Assembly: GCA_016718875.1 (NCBI GenBank)
Contig: JADKBL010000022.1
Span: 1-44,442 of the forward strand
Direction of reading: 5' to 3'
Length of the DNA stretch: 44,442 bases
From: Bacteroidota bacterium
GTDB taxonomy: Bacteria; Bacteroidota; Bacteroidia; Bacteroidales; VadinHA17
Under the pieces are notes generated by a model. That model ran no database searches, was not told the origin of the DNA, and saw only the letters and a program-made list of their open reading frames with translations. Both the position numbers and the translations under genes were made by a program. Below, piece after piece: positions 1 to 7,750 of this stretch. Position 1 is the stretch's first letter. The number at the start of each line of letters is the position of its first letter.

Positions 1-341
1 GAGGGGAGTCCATTGTGTACATCCGTCTCTCCTACTCTCATCTTCTCCGAATCTCCCCCTCTCCCCCTCTCCCTCTCACCTCCTGCGCCCTGAGCCCTGA
101 GCCCTGAGCCCTTCACCCACCAATACCACCCAATTACACTAATAATAAGATAGTACCCCTGCAGACTCATATCAGCATAGAGCTTACCTGTGAAGAATAT
201 CCAGATATAAACGGCTGATGTTATGATCCCTACTGGCCAAAGCCAGAGATTCTGCCTGATCTCGAGGAAAACATACAATATCCCGGTGATTGCACCGAAT
301 ATTTCTATGTAATTAGCTGATATCCAATCTATTACATTCAT
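1..341 (-). CDS. pnuT: PnuT/PnuC-family vitamin permease (thiamine), partial
   Basis: The frame opens with ATG at 341 and stays open to the left edge (about 113 codons), so the C-terminus is missing. The translation starts MNVIDWISANYIEIFGAITG and carries the PnuC-family signatures RQNLWLWPVGI, YIWIFFTGKLYADMSLQGYY and GWYWW, with hydrophobic helices around residues 10-30, 35-55 and 60-78. PnuC-type permeases import nicotinamide riboside, and the PnuT branch imports thiamine. The neighbour just upstream is a TonB receptor behind a TPP riboswitch (16 bp between the genes), which favours thiamine. After GWYWW the frame enters a Gly/Arg/Glu-rich low-complexity stretch of about 33 residues encoded by repeats, ending in NGLP. 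In other PnuC proteins as I recall them, this position has a short loop leading to LPVTR. Substrate assignment is inference from context. Confidence 0.8.
   Translation of the reverse strand, partial: MNVIDWISANYIEIFGAITGILYVFLEIRQNLWLWPVGIITSAVYIWIFFTGKLYADMSLQGYYLIISVIGWYWWVKGSGLRAQGAGGERERGRGGDSEKMRVGETDVHNGLP
77..118. repeat. Heptamer tandem repeat inside the permease gene
   Basis: Plus-strand 7-bp units run CACCTCC, TGCGCCC, TGAGCCC (three perfect copies at 91-111) and TTCACCC. To the left (about 1-76) the sequence is pyrimidine-rich and quasi-repetitive (CTCCCCCT-like blocks). The whole stretch is in frame with the permease on the minus strand and encodes a Gly/Arg/Glu-rich linker. Confidence 0.75.
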
Positions 342-357
342 TATAACTATCTGATTA

Positions 358-2766
358 TCAGAATCTTACCGATATCCTTGCCATAAAAGCAATCCTGGGC
401 CTGAGGGCCAGGTATGACCATGTCTTTTCCTGACCATCTTCATACCAATTGCCGCCATAGGCATTATTTTCATATTTTTCATTCAGTATATTGCTGACCA
501 GCAGCTGCAGTTCAACATTTTCCGTATGCTTTATCACAGGTGTAAAGTCGAGCCTTAAATTATTCACAAAGTAGGGATCAACCGATCGCTCCTCATTCAT
601 TGTATTATCGAAATATTGTTTCCCGACATATTTACTTATAATATGCAAATCAAGTCCCTTTATAAGTCTGAATGTAAACTCATTTGTAAATATTTCAGAG
701 GGTGAATAGGCAATATCGACTGTCCCGTGGCTTTTGCTTTTATATGCCGAAGACCAGTCACTTGTATTATAGTCTGTATAATATTCTGTAAAGTCCAGGA
801 TCTTATTCCTGCTCAGTGTCAGATTCATGTTCCAGTCCATGAATTCAGAAGGCCTGAAACCTGCGGTTAGCTCTGCCCCTATCCTGTAGCTCTTATCAAC
901 ATTTGTCATAATTGAATACCCGACATCGCTGAGCTGTCCTGTTGGTACAAGCTGATCCTTGTAAATCATGCCGTAGAGGTTTACAGAAACAGAGCTTCTC
1001 TCTTTCCTGAGTTTATATCCCAGTTCTGTATCATAGAGAGTCTCCAGGTTTTTGGGGTTGCATTAAGATCGCCGGAGGCTTCCTTGAAGTCTGACCTTGT
1101 AGGCTCTCTGTTTGCAACGGAGAATGATAACCATGTATCCTGGTTTGGGGTTATTGAGTGGAAAATGCCAGCCTTCGGATTGAAGAATCCGAAAGAGTGT
1201 TGCTGTGTAATATCTTTAAGATCATCATCAGAACCTCTGAGTCTGTAATTTACTGACCTGTACTGAAGATCTCCAAAAACATTTGTTTGTTCTGATAATG
1301 AATAATTTACCTTCCCATATATGTTTATTTCACGTTTCCTGGAGTCGTTGAAATACCACTGATGATCTTTTTCTGCAGATCCTGAGGTTCTCATCCAAAC
1401 CACACGTCCGAAATGATCACCAGTATACAGGTTCATACCCGCTCCGGCAACCGCTTCAAGTTTGTTCTTCCGGTATTTAACCGTATAAACCGATCCATAA
1501 AAGTCATTCGCCATCCATTTCTGCCTGATCATATCAGTTGCTGTTATCAGAGAATCTGAAATCTGCACCGGGACAAGTCCATAATCTGTATAAGACTGAT
1601 CTTCCCTGTATTCCTCATAATACCCTTTTCCTCTGGTGTAATGATATGCAGAGCTGAGAATGAGATTTTTGGTTAATGCGGTGTTATATATAAGGTGAAA
1701 GTGATCCTGACGGTAATTGTCGCTCTCATTATCATAGTAGTGTTTAACTCCTGCTTCATCTGTATATTCACCTGCCGGGTTATACCTTCTGTCAGTTGCC
1801 AGAGAGTCTTTTGGAACGCCCCACCAACCAATACCCGTATGTTCTTCTCCAAGTATAACATTGACTTTCAAGTTCCCAATTTCCTCCCTCGTAAAGACCA
1901 CTGAGGAATGCCGACCTGTGATCAGAGCCGGTTCTCTTAATATAGCCATCGCTTTTAAGATCTGAATACCTCATCTGAAGAGCGAACCTCTCCTTAAGGA
2001 GTCCTGTTCCTGCAGATACAGTATTCTTAAATGTATTGAATGAGCCTGCAGAGGAGCTTACTTCTGCATATGGTTCATTATCAGCCGCTGCTGTTTGAAG
2101 ACTTATTGTTGCACCGAAGGCTCCTGCCCCATTGGATGAAGTACCTGCACCTCTCTGAACCTGGATATTATCGACAGAGGAAGCGATATCAGGAAGGTCG
2201 ACCCAGAATACCTGCTGCGATTCCGCGTCATTAAGCGGAATACCATCAAGGGTAACATTGATCCTGTTGCCATCAGTGCCTCTGATCCTGAGACCGGTAT
2301 ATCCGATTCCGTTTCCGGCTTCGGAAGTCTCAACGAAAGAAGGAGTAAGGCTAAGCAGGTAGGGCATATCAAGAGCCATATTCTGCTTTTTTAGCTGTTC
2401 CAGTGTAACTGATGAATATGCAAGCGGAGAATTTTCTCCGGCTCTGGTTGCATTTATGGTAACCTCCTCGGTTATATATGCTTTTGAAATGAGGATAATG
2501 TCCAGGACAGTGTTTCCATTAATTGTAATCTCCCTGGTAACAGTTTCATAGCCAATAAAGGAATAAGTAAGAGTATATGCTCCTTTTTTGAGACCTTCAA
2601 ACGAATAATTACCGGAAGCATCTGTATGGGTCCCGAGGTATGTGTTGTCAATTGTAACAACTGCACCGGCAAGCGGTTTTCCGTCAGTATCAGTTACTTG
2701 ACCCCTGATAACTGCTATCTCCTGATATGCTGCAATGTCAGTTATTGATATTGCTGCCAGGAACAT
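358..2766 (-). pseudogene. TonB-dependent outer-membrane receptor (probable thiamine receptor), frame broken
   Basis: Three overlapping frames together spell one receptor of about 800 residues. The first (2766 to ~1868) has a carboxypeptidase-regulatory-like domain (IRGQVTDTDGKPLAGA) and a plug domain (TLDGIPLNDAESQQVFW, VQRGAGTSSNGAGAFGATI). The second (~1868 to ~1050) and third (~1050 to 358) form the beta-barrel, ending in an aromatic-terminated strand (ARISVRF). Break one is near 1868, in a GGGAAC context; dropping one G restores NWNLKVNVILGEEHTGIGWW. Break two is near 1047-1052, in a run of five A; one more A restores ATPKNLETLYDTELGYKL. The N-terminus MFLAAISITDIAAY has no basic residues. 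Another frame starts MGKSIIIT just upstream (ATG at 2786), so a third indel near 2766 may have split the signal peptide. It sits between a TPP riboswitch and a PnuT-type permease, so thiamine or its phosphates is the likely ligand. The breaks may be real decay or sequencing indels. Confidence 0.85.
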
Positions 2767-2845
2767 GTGATAATAATCGATTTCCCCATCTGCACAAATT
2801 TCAGTTTTACCCCAGCAGATTTGGTTACCGTTAATAGCTGATTGA

Positions 2846-2938
2846 AGTGATACTCTTTCTTCCCTCCGCCGGCATTACCCGGATCAGGTTTAAGGGTATG
2901 ATCTCAGCCCGTAGTATTAAGGCACCCCATCTGTTGAT
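2846..2938 (-). promoter_or_regulatory. TPP (thiamine pyrophosphate) riboswitch
   Basis: Read on the minus strand, the segment contains the hallmark THI-element blocks in order: GGGGTGCC, then GGGCTGAGA, then ACCCTTAAACCTGATCCGGG followed directly by TAATGCCGGCGGAGGGA. These are the conserved P2/J2-4/P4 elements of the TPP aptamer. The aptamer ends about 80 nt before the receptor start at 2766. No rho-independent terminator is obvious between them, so control of translation initiation is the more likely output (inference). It should repress receptor and permease synthesis when TPP is plentiful. Confidence 0.95.
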
Positions 2939-2942
2939 TGTG

Positions 2943-2972
2943 CAAAGTAGCACTTTTATGCATTAATTACAA
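2943..2972 (-). promoter_or_regulatory. Candidate promoter for the thiamine locus
   Basis: On the minus strand a TTG (2970-2972) is followed after 20 nt by TACTTTG (2943-2949). This resembles the Bacteroidota sigma-ABfr promoter (TTTG near -33, TAnnTTTG near -7), although the -7 box has one base less between TA and TTTG. Transcription would start just before the riboswitch aptamer, which is where it should. Confidence 0.5.
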
Positions 2973-3062
2973 TAATTAGCCTATTTTTGCGCGGTTTTTA
3001 GCAAACCTGATACTGTTCAGGAGCTGAAATTTTATTAAATTAGCGTTCAATTAAAAAAGACC

Positions 3063-3482
3063 ATGAAAAAGCTGCTCGAAAAGCTTAACTATAAAGACCA
3101 GCCAAGAATTGCATTACTAAACACCGACCCGGCATTTCTTGAAACACTCTCTCCCGGTCTGGAAAATGTAATTATTGATAAAGAGATTGATCCGCGTTGC
3201 CCATATAGCTTTATTCTGATATTCGTTGAAAGCATTTCACAGGTTGAGAACGCCACACCTGTAGTTCTGCATAATCTGACTGCAGACGGGGTACTGTGGT
3301 TTTGCTACCCGAAAAAAACATCAAAAAATCACAAATCAGATTTAAGCCGCGATCACGGCTGGGAAACACTCAATAATTCAGGATTTTACGGGATCAGGAT
3401 GGTATCTGTAGATGATGACTGGTCTGCACTCCGGTTCAGAAATACAAAATATATCAAATCAAAAACCATAAAGAACACCTAA
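3063..3482 (+). CDS. DUF3052-like hypothetical protein
   Basis: A 139-residue soluble protein starting MKKLLEKLNYKDQPRIALLN, with no signal peptide or membrane helix. The C-terminal half contains LTADGVLWFCYPKKTSKN and GFYGIRMVSVDDDWSALRFRN. The order 'DG-hydrophobic-YPKK ... VDDDWSALRFR' recalls the DUF3052 family, whose function is unknown. The ATG is preceded by an A-rich run (TTAAAAAAGACC), a common initiation context in Bacteroidota. It diverges from the thiamine locus and begins the plus-strand group of small genes. Family assignment is from motif memory only. Confidence 0.7.
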   Translation: MKKLLEKLNYKDQPRIALLNTDPAFLETLSPGLENVIIDKEIDPRCPYSFILIFVESISQVENATPVVLHNLTADGVLWFCYPKKTSKNHKSDLSRDHGWETLNNSGFYGIRMVSVDDDWSALRFRNTKYIKSKTIKNT

Positions 3483-3508
3483 GAGAACTGAAACAATAAC
3501 TAAATAAG

Positions 3509-3709
3509 ATGGTAATAAGGATAGTCGCAATAGTAATTGCTCTCGCGGCACTGGGAATGGTACTCTGGCTCATGTTCGGGAAAGGACAGAAGTCTTGGGA
3601 TGAGATGTCGGAGAATGAACAGCAACGTAAAAAGACACTTGTCACAGGCGGGATACTTGTCTTTCTGGGCGGATTGATGGCAGCTATATTTATGGGTAAA
3701 AAGAAATAA
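3509..3709 (+). CDS. Small two-helix membrane protein, unknown function
   Basis: A 66-residue protein with one hydrophobic helix at about residues 3-23 (VIRIVAIVIALAALGMVLWL), a charged middle (KGQKSWDEMSENEQQRKK) and a second helix at about 47-62, ending in GKKK. Both termini are therefore predicted to face the cytoplasm. It starts 26 bp after the preceding gene and ends 11 bp before the methyltransferase gene, so the three are probably co-transcribed. I do not recognise the family. Length, helix pattern and tight spacing argue that it is a real gene. Confidence 0.6.
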   Translation: MVIRIVAIVIALAALGMVLWLMFGKGQKSWDEMSENEQQRKKTLVTGGILVFLGGLMAAIFMGKKK

Positions 3710-3720
3710 AACTCTTCTCT

Positions 3721-4251
3721 TTGATACTCTCAACAAAAATTGAAACACAACTCGGTACAATGATAGCCGGTGCCGTTGAAGAGGGAATCTGTCTTCTCGA
3801 ATTCAGCGACAGAAAAATTCTTAATTCCGAGTACAGGGATCTTAAGAAATATCTTGCATCTGAAATAGAAGAAGGTGAAAACAGCCATACAGAAAATCTG
3901 AAGAAACAGCTTGATGAGTATTTCCGGGGAGATAGAAAAGTATTTGATCTCCAGCTCGTTATTCCGGGTACTATTTTTCAGCAGATGGTCTGGAATGAGC
4001 TGCTATCAATTCCTTACGGAACTACAAGAACCTACATGGAACAGGCTGAAGCATTGAGGAAACCTGAGTCAATAAGGGCGGTTGCAAATGCCAATGGAAT
4101 GAACAGGATTGCCATTATCATTCCATGTCACCGTGTTATAGGCTCTGACGGATCTCTTACAGGATATGGAGGCGGTCTGAAAAGAAAAAAATGGCTTATT
4201 GATCATGAAAAGCGGCATTCCGGACAGCCTGTGGATTTGTCATTATTCTGA
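3721..4251 (+). CDS. ogt: Methylated-DNA--protein-cysteine S-methyltransferase
   Basis: A 176-residue protein of the Ogt/MGMT family, which repairs O6-alkylguanine and O4-alkylthymine by transferring the alkyl group to its own cysteine. The active-site motif IIPCHRVIGSDGSLTGYGGG places the acceptor Cys at residue 136. The preceding FQQMVWNELLSIPYGTTRTY and IRAVANANGMNR segments are the helix-turn-helix and arginine-finger region. The C-terminal KRKKWLIDHEK is also typical. The only in-frame start that keeps the full N-terminal domain is TTG at 3721, because the first ATG (3760) would remove 13 residues of it. Catalytic residues look intact. Confidence 0.93.
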   Translation: MILSTKIETQLGTMIAGAVEEGICLLEFSDRKILNSEYRDLKKYLASEIEEGENSHTENLKKQLDEYFRGDRKVFDLQLVIPGTIFQQMVWNELLSIPYGTTRTYMEQAEALRKPESIRAVANANGMNRIAIIIPCHRVIGSDGSLTGYGGGLKRKKWLIDHEKRHSGQPVDLSLF

Positions 4252-4273
4252 AATAACCTAACTGAATATTCAA

Positions 4274-4540
4274 ATGAAAAAACTGTTTCATTACAAAAAC
4301 TTCTGGATTATCTTCCTGTTATCATCACTGTTTATCATGACCGGATGTGCAGACAATGAGAAAGTTGAAGCATGCCTTACCGGACATAAATATGGATTTT
4401 TCGGCGGACTCTGGCACGGGTTTATTGCACCTTTCGACTTCATAGGGATGCTCTTCGATAAGGATATTACAATGTATGCCCAGAATAATAACGGAGGCCT
4501 TTATGCTCTCGGTTTTCTTATGGGAAGCGTGAGGGTGTGA
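4274..4540 (+). CDS. Small predicted lipoprotein, unknown function
   Basis: An 88-residue protein with a signal peptide (MKKLFHYKNFWIIFLLSSLF) and lipobox IMTGC (Cys25), so it is probably lipid-anchored. The mature part is Gly/Phe-rich: GHKYGFFGGLWHGFIAPFDFIGMLF, then NNNGGLYALGFLMGS. I recall similar small uncharacterised proteins in Bacteroidota and other phyla but know no function. It begins 22 bp after ogt and ends 70 bp before the trp leader peptide, so it is the last gene of the small-gene group. Confidence 0.7.
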   Translation: MKKLFHYKNFWIIFLLSSLFIMTGCADNEKVEACLTGHKYGFFGGLWHGFIAPFDFIGMLFDKDITMYAQNNNGGLYALGFLMGSVRV

Positions 4541-4609
4541 TTAAAAAAACAGATCTTTTTTAAACTTTTATAGAAATAATTTGTTTCTTTGAAAACTGAA
4601 TTAACAGAA

Positions 4610-4669
4610 ATGATACTTGTAAATAAATATTGGTGGTGGCAGATCTTACCGGTGGAAACCTGGAGATGA
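4610..4669 (+). CDS. trpL: trp operon leader peptide
   Basis: A 19-codon ORF encoding MILVNKYWWWQILPVETWR. It has three consecutive Trp codons (TGG at 4631-4639) and a fourth at 4661-4663, so 4 of 19 residues are Trp. It lies directly upstream of an intrinsic terminator and trpE, which is the arrangement of a classic ribosome-mediated attenuator. A possible promoter -7 box TAATTTG sits at 4577-4583, so the ATG would be about 20 nt from the transcript start. Candidate leader pairings are CAGAT (4640-4644) with ATCTG (4678-4682), and CCGGTGG (4649-4655) with CTGTCGG (4705-4711). The second would exclude the terminator but relies on G-U pairs. Confidence 0.88.
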   Translation: MILVNKYWWWQILPVETWR

Positions 4670-4702
4670 GATAGCACATCTGTATTTTAAAATATAGCAT
4701 TG

Positions 4703-4734
4703 GCCTGTCGGACTCCCGGCAGGCTTTTTTGTTT
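4703..4734 (+). terminator. trp attenuator terminator
   Basis: A 9-bp stem GCCTGTCGG (4703-4711) / CCGGCAGGC (4716-4724), with one G-U pair and a 4-nt ACTC loop, is followed by TTTTTT (4725-4730) and GTTT. It lies between the Trp-rich leader peptide and the trpE start at 4759, so it should stop transcription when charged tRNA-Trp is abundant. Confidence 0.9.
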
Positions 4735-4758
4735 AAGAACAATTTAAAAAATAAAAAT

Positions 4759-6180
4759 ATGACTGAATCAAGACTGACAACAAGAGTATACGCACTTCCC
4801 CCCGGACTTGCCGACATGATAACTCCTGTTACAATATACCTCAAGATGCGGGATAAATTTCCCAATACAATTCTCCTTGAAAGTTCTGATTATCATGGCA
4901 ACAGCAACAGTATGAGCTACATCTGCTTTGATGTAATCTCAGTTTTCAGGGTCGAGGATTATATCATCGATATAACCTATCCTTCGGGACAAAAGGAAAA
5001 AATTACAATTACGGACAAGAATACACTTCATGATACCTTTAATGAATTCATCAGCTCCTTCAGGATAACCAAAGAGCAGGAGAATTCAGGCATGACCTCA
5101 AACGGATTGTTTGGTTATACAACCTATGATGCGGTAAGGTATTTTGAAGATATTGATCTGAGAAATATCAGGGAAAGACAATATCATATACCTGATCTCT
5201 ATTATTCGGTTTACAGGTATATAATAGCAATCAACCATTTCAATAACAGGATCTTTCTTGCAGAAAATCTTCCTGAAGGTGAAACAAGCCGTGTCGAAGA
5301 GATAAAAAGTCTTCTCCGTAACCGCAGTCTGGGATCATTCCGGTTCACTCCCCTCAATAATGAAAATTCAAATATCACAGATGAGGAGTTCATTGAAATG
5401 GTAAAAAAGGGCAGGAAACACTGTTACCTGGGAGATGTGTTCCAGATAGTTCTTTCACGCCAGTTCACACAACAGTTCAGAGGTGATGAGTTTAATGTTT
5501 ACAGGGCACTGAGAAATATCAATCCATCACCTTACCTCTATTATTTCGATTACGGAGGCTACAAGCTTTTCGGTTCATCCCCAGAAGCCCAGATTGTTAT
5601 TGAAAAAGGATCAGCCAGGATCAACCCAATTGCAGGAACATTCAGACGTTCGGGAGATGATGAGGAAGACAGATTGCTCGCCATAGACCTGGCAAATGAC
5701 AGAAAGGAAAATGCTGAACATGTGATGCTTGTGGACCTTGCACGAAACGATCTCAGCAGGAACTCCGATAAAGTGTCGCTCAAGACCTTCAGGGAGGTTC
5801 AGTTCTATTCACATGTAATTCATCTTGTCTCTGAAGTTACAGGAGAGCTCAAACCCGGATTTAATCCAATCAAAATATATGGTGATTCTTTTCCTGCAGG
5901 TACTCTTTCAGGGGCGCCAAAGTTCAAAGCCATGGAGCTGATTGATTCAATTGAAAACCAGAACAGGGGATTTTACGGAGGGGCAATCGGATATATAGGT
6001 TTCAACGGCGATATAAATCATGCAATAACTATCCGCTCATTCCTCAGCAGGAACAATACACTTTTCTATCAGGCAGGAGCCGGAATAGTTGCTGACTCAG
6101 TAGAGGAAAGTGAACTTAAAGAAGTTAACAACAAGCTGGGAGCATTGAAAGCGGCCATTGCTGCTGCTTCCGAGATTTAA
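4759..6180 (+). CDS. trpE: Anthranilate synthase component I
   Basis: A 473-residue protein (ATG at 4759). A longer reading from TTG at 4729 would start inside the attenuator U-tract and is rejected. It converts chorismate plus ammonia or glutamine-derived nitrogen to anthranilate. The N-terminal domain carries LLESS (residues 39-43), the motif of the Trp feedback site. The catalytic domain shows IVLSRQF, SSPEAQIVIEKGSARINPIAGTFRR, LVDLARNDLSR, PAGTLSGAPK and FYGGAIGYIG, all characteristic of chorismate-utilising enzymes. It is followed 11 bp later by trpG. Control is expected both by feedback inhibition and by the upstream attenuator. Confidence 0.97.
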   Translation: MTESRLTTRVYALPPGLADMITPVTIYLKMRDKFPNTILLESSDYHGNSNSMSYICFDVISVFRVEDYIIDITYPSGQKEKITITDKNTLHDTFNEFISSFRITKEQENSGMTSNGLFGYTTYDAVRYFEDIDLRNIRERQYHIPDLYYSVYRYIIAINHFNNRIFLAENLPEGETSRVEEIKSLLRNRSLGSFRFTPLNNENSNITDEEFIEMVKKGRKHCYLGDVFQIVLSRQFTQQFRGDEFNVYRALRNINPSPYLYYFDYGGYKLFGSSPEAQIVIEKGSARINPIAGTFRRSGDDEEDRLLAIDLANDRKENAEHVMLVDLARNDLSRNSDKVSLKTFREVQFYSHVIHLVSEVTGELKPGFNPIKIYGDSFPAGTLSGAPKFKAMELIDSIENQNRGFYGGAIGYIGFNGDINHAITIRSFLSRNNTLFYQAGAGIVADSVEESELKEVNNKLGALKAAIAAASEI

Positions 6181-6191
6181 AAAAGAAAAAC

Positions 6192-6761
6192 ATGAAGATA
6201 CTTGTAATTGATAATTATGATTCGTTCACATATAATCTGGTACATATTCTAAAGGAACTCTCCGGTGGCGGTGTTGATGTATTCAGAAATGACGGAATCA
6301 GTATGGAGGAGATTGGTAAATACGATAAAATAGTGATATCACCCGGACCGGGTGTGCCTGATCAGGCTGGGATCACAAAAGCCATGATTAAACACTATGG
6401 TCCAACAAAGAGCATACTCGGTGTTTGCCTCGGATGTCAGGCCATTGCCGAGACATTCGGAGGAAGCTTAATAAACCTGGAAAAGGTTTACCATGGCATT
6501 GAAACAGATGTTATTGTTACAGATAAAAGTGAGCCCCTGTTTTCGGAAATACCGGAAAGGTTCAGGGCAGGAAGGTATCACTCATGGGTTGTGAATGAAA
6601 AGGACCTTCCGCCTCAGCTCCATATCACTGCAAAAGATGATGAAGGCTTTATCATGGCAATATCCCATAACTCATTTGATGTCAGGGGAGTTCAGTTCCA
6701 TCCTGAATCAGTTATGACTATCCATGGAAAGCAGATAATATTAAACTGGCTTAAAATATGA
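6192..6761 (+). CDS. trpG: Anthranilate synthase component II (glutamine amidotransferase)
   Basis: A 189-residue class I glutamine amidotransferase that supplies ammonia to TrpE. The catalytic triad is visible: Cys79 in GVCLGCQAIAE, with His170 and Glu172 in VQFHPESVMT. The N-terminal MKILVIDNYDSFTYNLVHIL and ISPGPGVPDQAG are standard. The stop overlaps the next start (ATGA at 6758-6761), which suggests translational coupling with trpD. PabA-type proteins are closely related, but the operon context decides for TrpG. Confidence 0.96.
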   Translation: MKILVIDNYDSFTYNLVHILKELSGGGVDVFRNDGISMEEIGKYDKIVISPGPGVPDQAGITKAMIKHYGPTKSILGVCLGCQAIAETFGGSLINLEKVYHGIETDVIVTDKSEPLFSEIPERFRAGRYHSWVVNEKDLPPQLHITAKDDEGFIMAISHNSFDVRGVQFHPESVMTIHGKQIILNWLKI

Positions 6762-7747
6762 AAGAGATACTGCAGAAACTGACATCGCATCTTACCCTGG
6801 AAAGGGAGGAGGCAAGGAACATACTTAAAAAAATCGCCGGAGGTGAGTATAACAATTCACAGGTTACATCATTTCTCACAGTTTATATGATGAGAATGAT
6901 AACAGTTCAGGAGCTTGCAGGCTTCAGGGATGCTTTGCTTGACCTTTGTCTTGTAACTGATCTTTCGGAATTTGATACTATAGATCTTTGCGGTACAGGC
7001 GGGGACGGGAAAAATACATTTAATATTTCCACCCTCTCCTCTTTTGTCGTTGCCGGTACAGGTGGTAAAGTTGCCAAACACGGGAATTACGGAGTATCAT
7101 CAGCCTGCGGTTCGAGCAATGTGATGGAATTTCTGGGTTACAAATTCACAAATGACAGGGATGTGCTCCGGAAACAGCTTGACAAGGCAGGTATATGTTT
7201 CCTTCATGCGCCATTATTCCACCCGGCTATGAAATCGGTGGGTCCGATAAGAAAGGAACTGAGCCTCAAGACTTTTTTTAATCTTCTTGGACCAATGGTT
7301 AATCCTTCATCCCCGCGAAATCAGATCATCGGAGTATGGAACCTGGAAACAGCAAGATTATACAACTATATTTACCAGCAGACAGATAAAAACTTTACTA
7401 TCCTTTATTCTCTCGACGGTTATGATGAGATTTCGCTGACAAGTGAGTTCAAACTGATATCCAACAATGAAGAGGAACTTTTGTCTCCTGAAAAAACCGG
7501 ATTCCAAATAGTTAAACCGGAAGACATCAAAGGAGGTAGTTCTGTTGAAGAATCGGCTGCCATTTTTATGAGTATCCTGGAAGGCAGGGGAACTGAGGCT
7601 CAAAACTCGGTGGTAGCAGTAAATTCAGGGATAGCTCTGAAAAAGATCAATCCCGGTAAGAGCCTTAACGATTGTTTCATTCTTGCTGAAGAATCACTTA
7701 AAGGAGGTATGGCATTAAAATCGCTGAAAAAACTTCTGGAGCTCTGA
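6758..7747 (+). CDS. trpD: Anthranilate phosphoribosyltransferase
   Basis: A 329-residue enzyme joining anthranilate to PRPP. Diagnostic motifs are DLCGTGGDGKNTFNIST (residues 77-92, PRPP-binding glycine loop), KHGNYGVSSACGSSNVMEFLG (107-127, read as two blocks) and LSLKTFFNLLGPMVNP. The start codon overlaps the trpG stop by four bases. It is not fused to TrpG, unlike the enterobacterial arrangement. No irregularities were seen. Confidence 0.96.
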   Translation: MKEILQKLTSHLTLEREEARNILKKIAGGEYNNSQVTSFLTVYMMRMITVQELAGFRDALLDLCLVTDLSEFDTIDLCGTGGDGKNTFNISTLSSFVVAGTGGKVAKHGNYGVSSACGSSNVMEFLGYKFTNDRDVLRKQLDKAGICFLHAPLFHPAMKSVGPIRKELSLKTFFNLLGPMVNPSSPRNQIIGVWNLETARLYNYIYQQTDKNFTILYSLDGYDEISLTSEFKLISNNEEELLSPEKTGFQIVKPEDIKGGSSVEESAAIFMSILEGRGTEAQNSVVAVNSGIALKKINPGKSLNDCFILAEESLKGGMALKSLKKLLEL

Positions 7748-7750
7748 AAA

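Noticed and set aside
1..118. CRISPR-like array from the repeated TGAGCCC units
   Set aside because: The repeats are 7 bp in direct tandem without spacers, and no cas gene is nearby. They are a simple heptamer repeat inside an open frame.
4729..4758. TTG start at 4729 that would extend TrpE by 10 residues
   Set aside because: It lies in the U-tract of the attenuator terminator. ATG at 4759 has an A-rich leader and gives the expected N-terminus.
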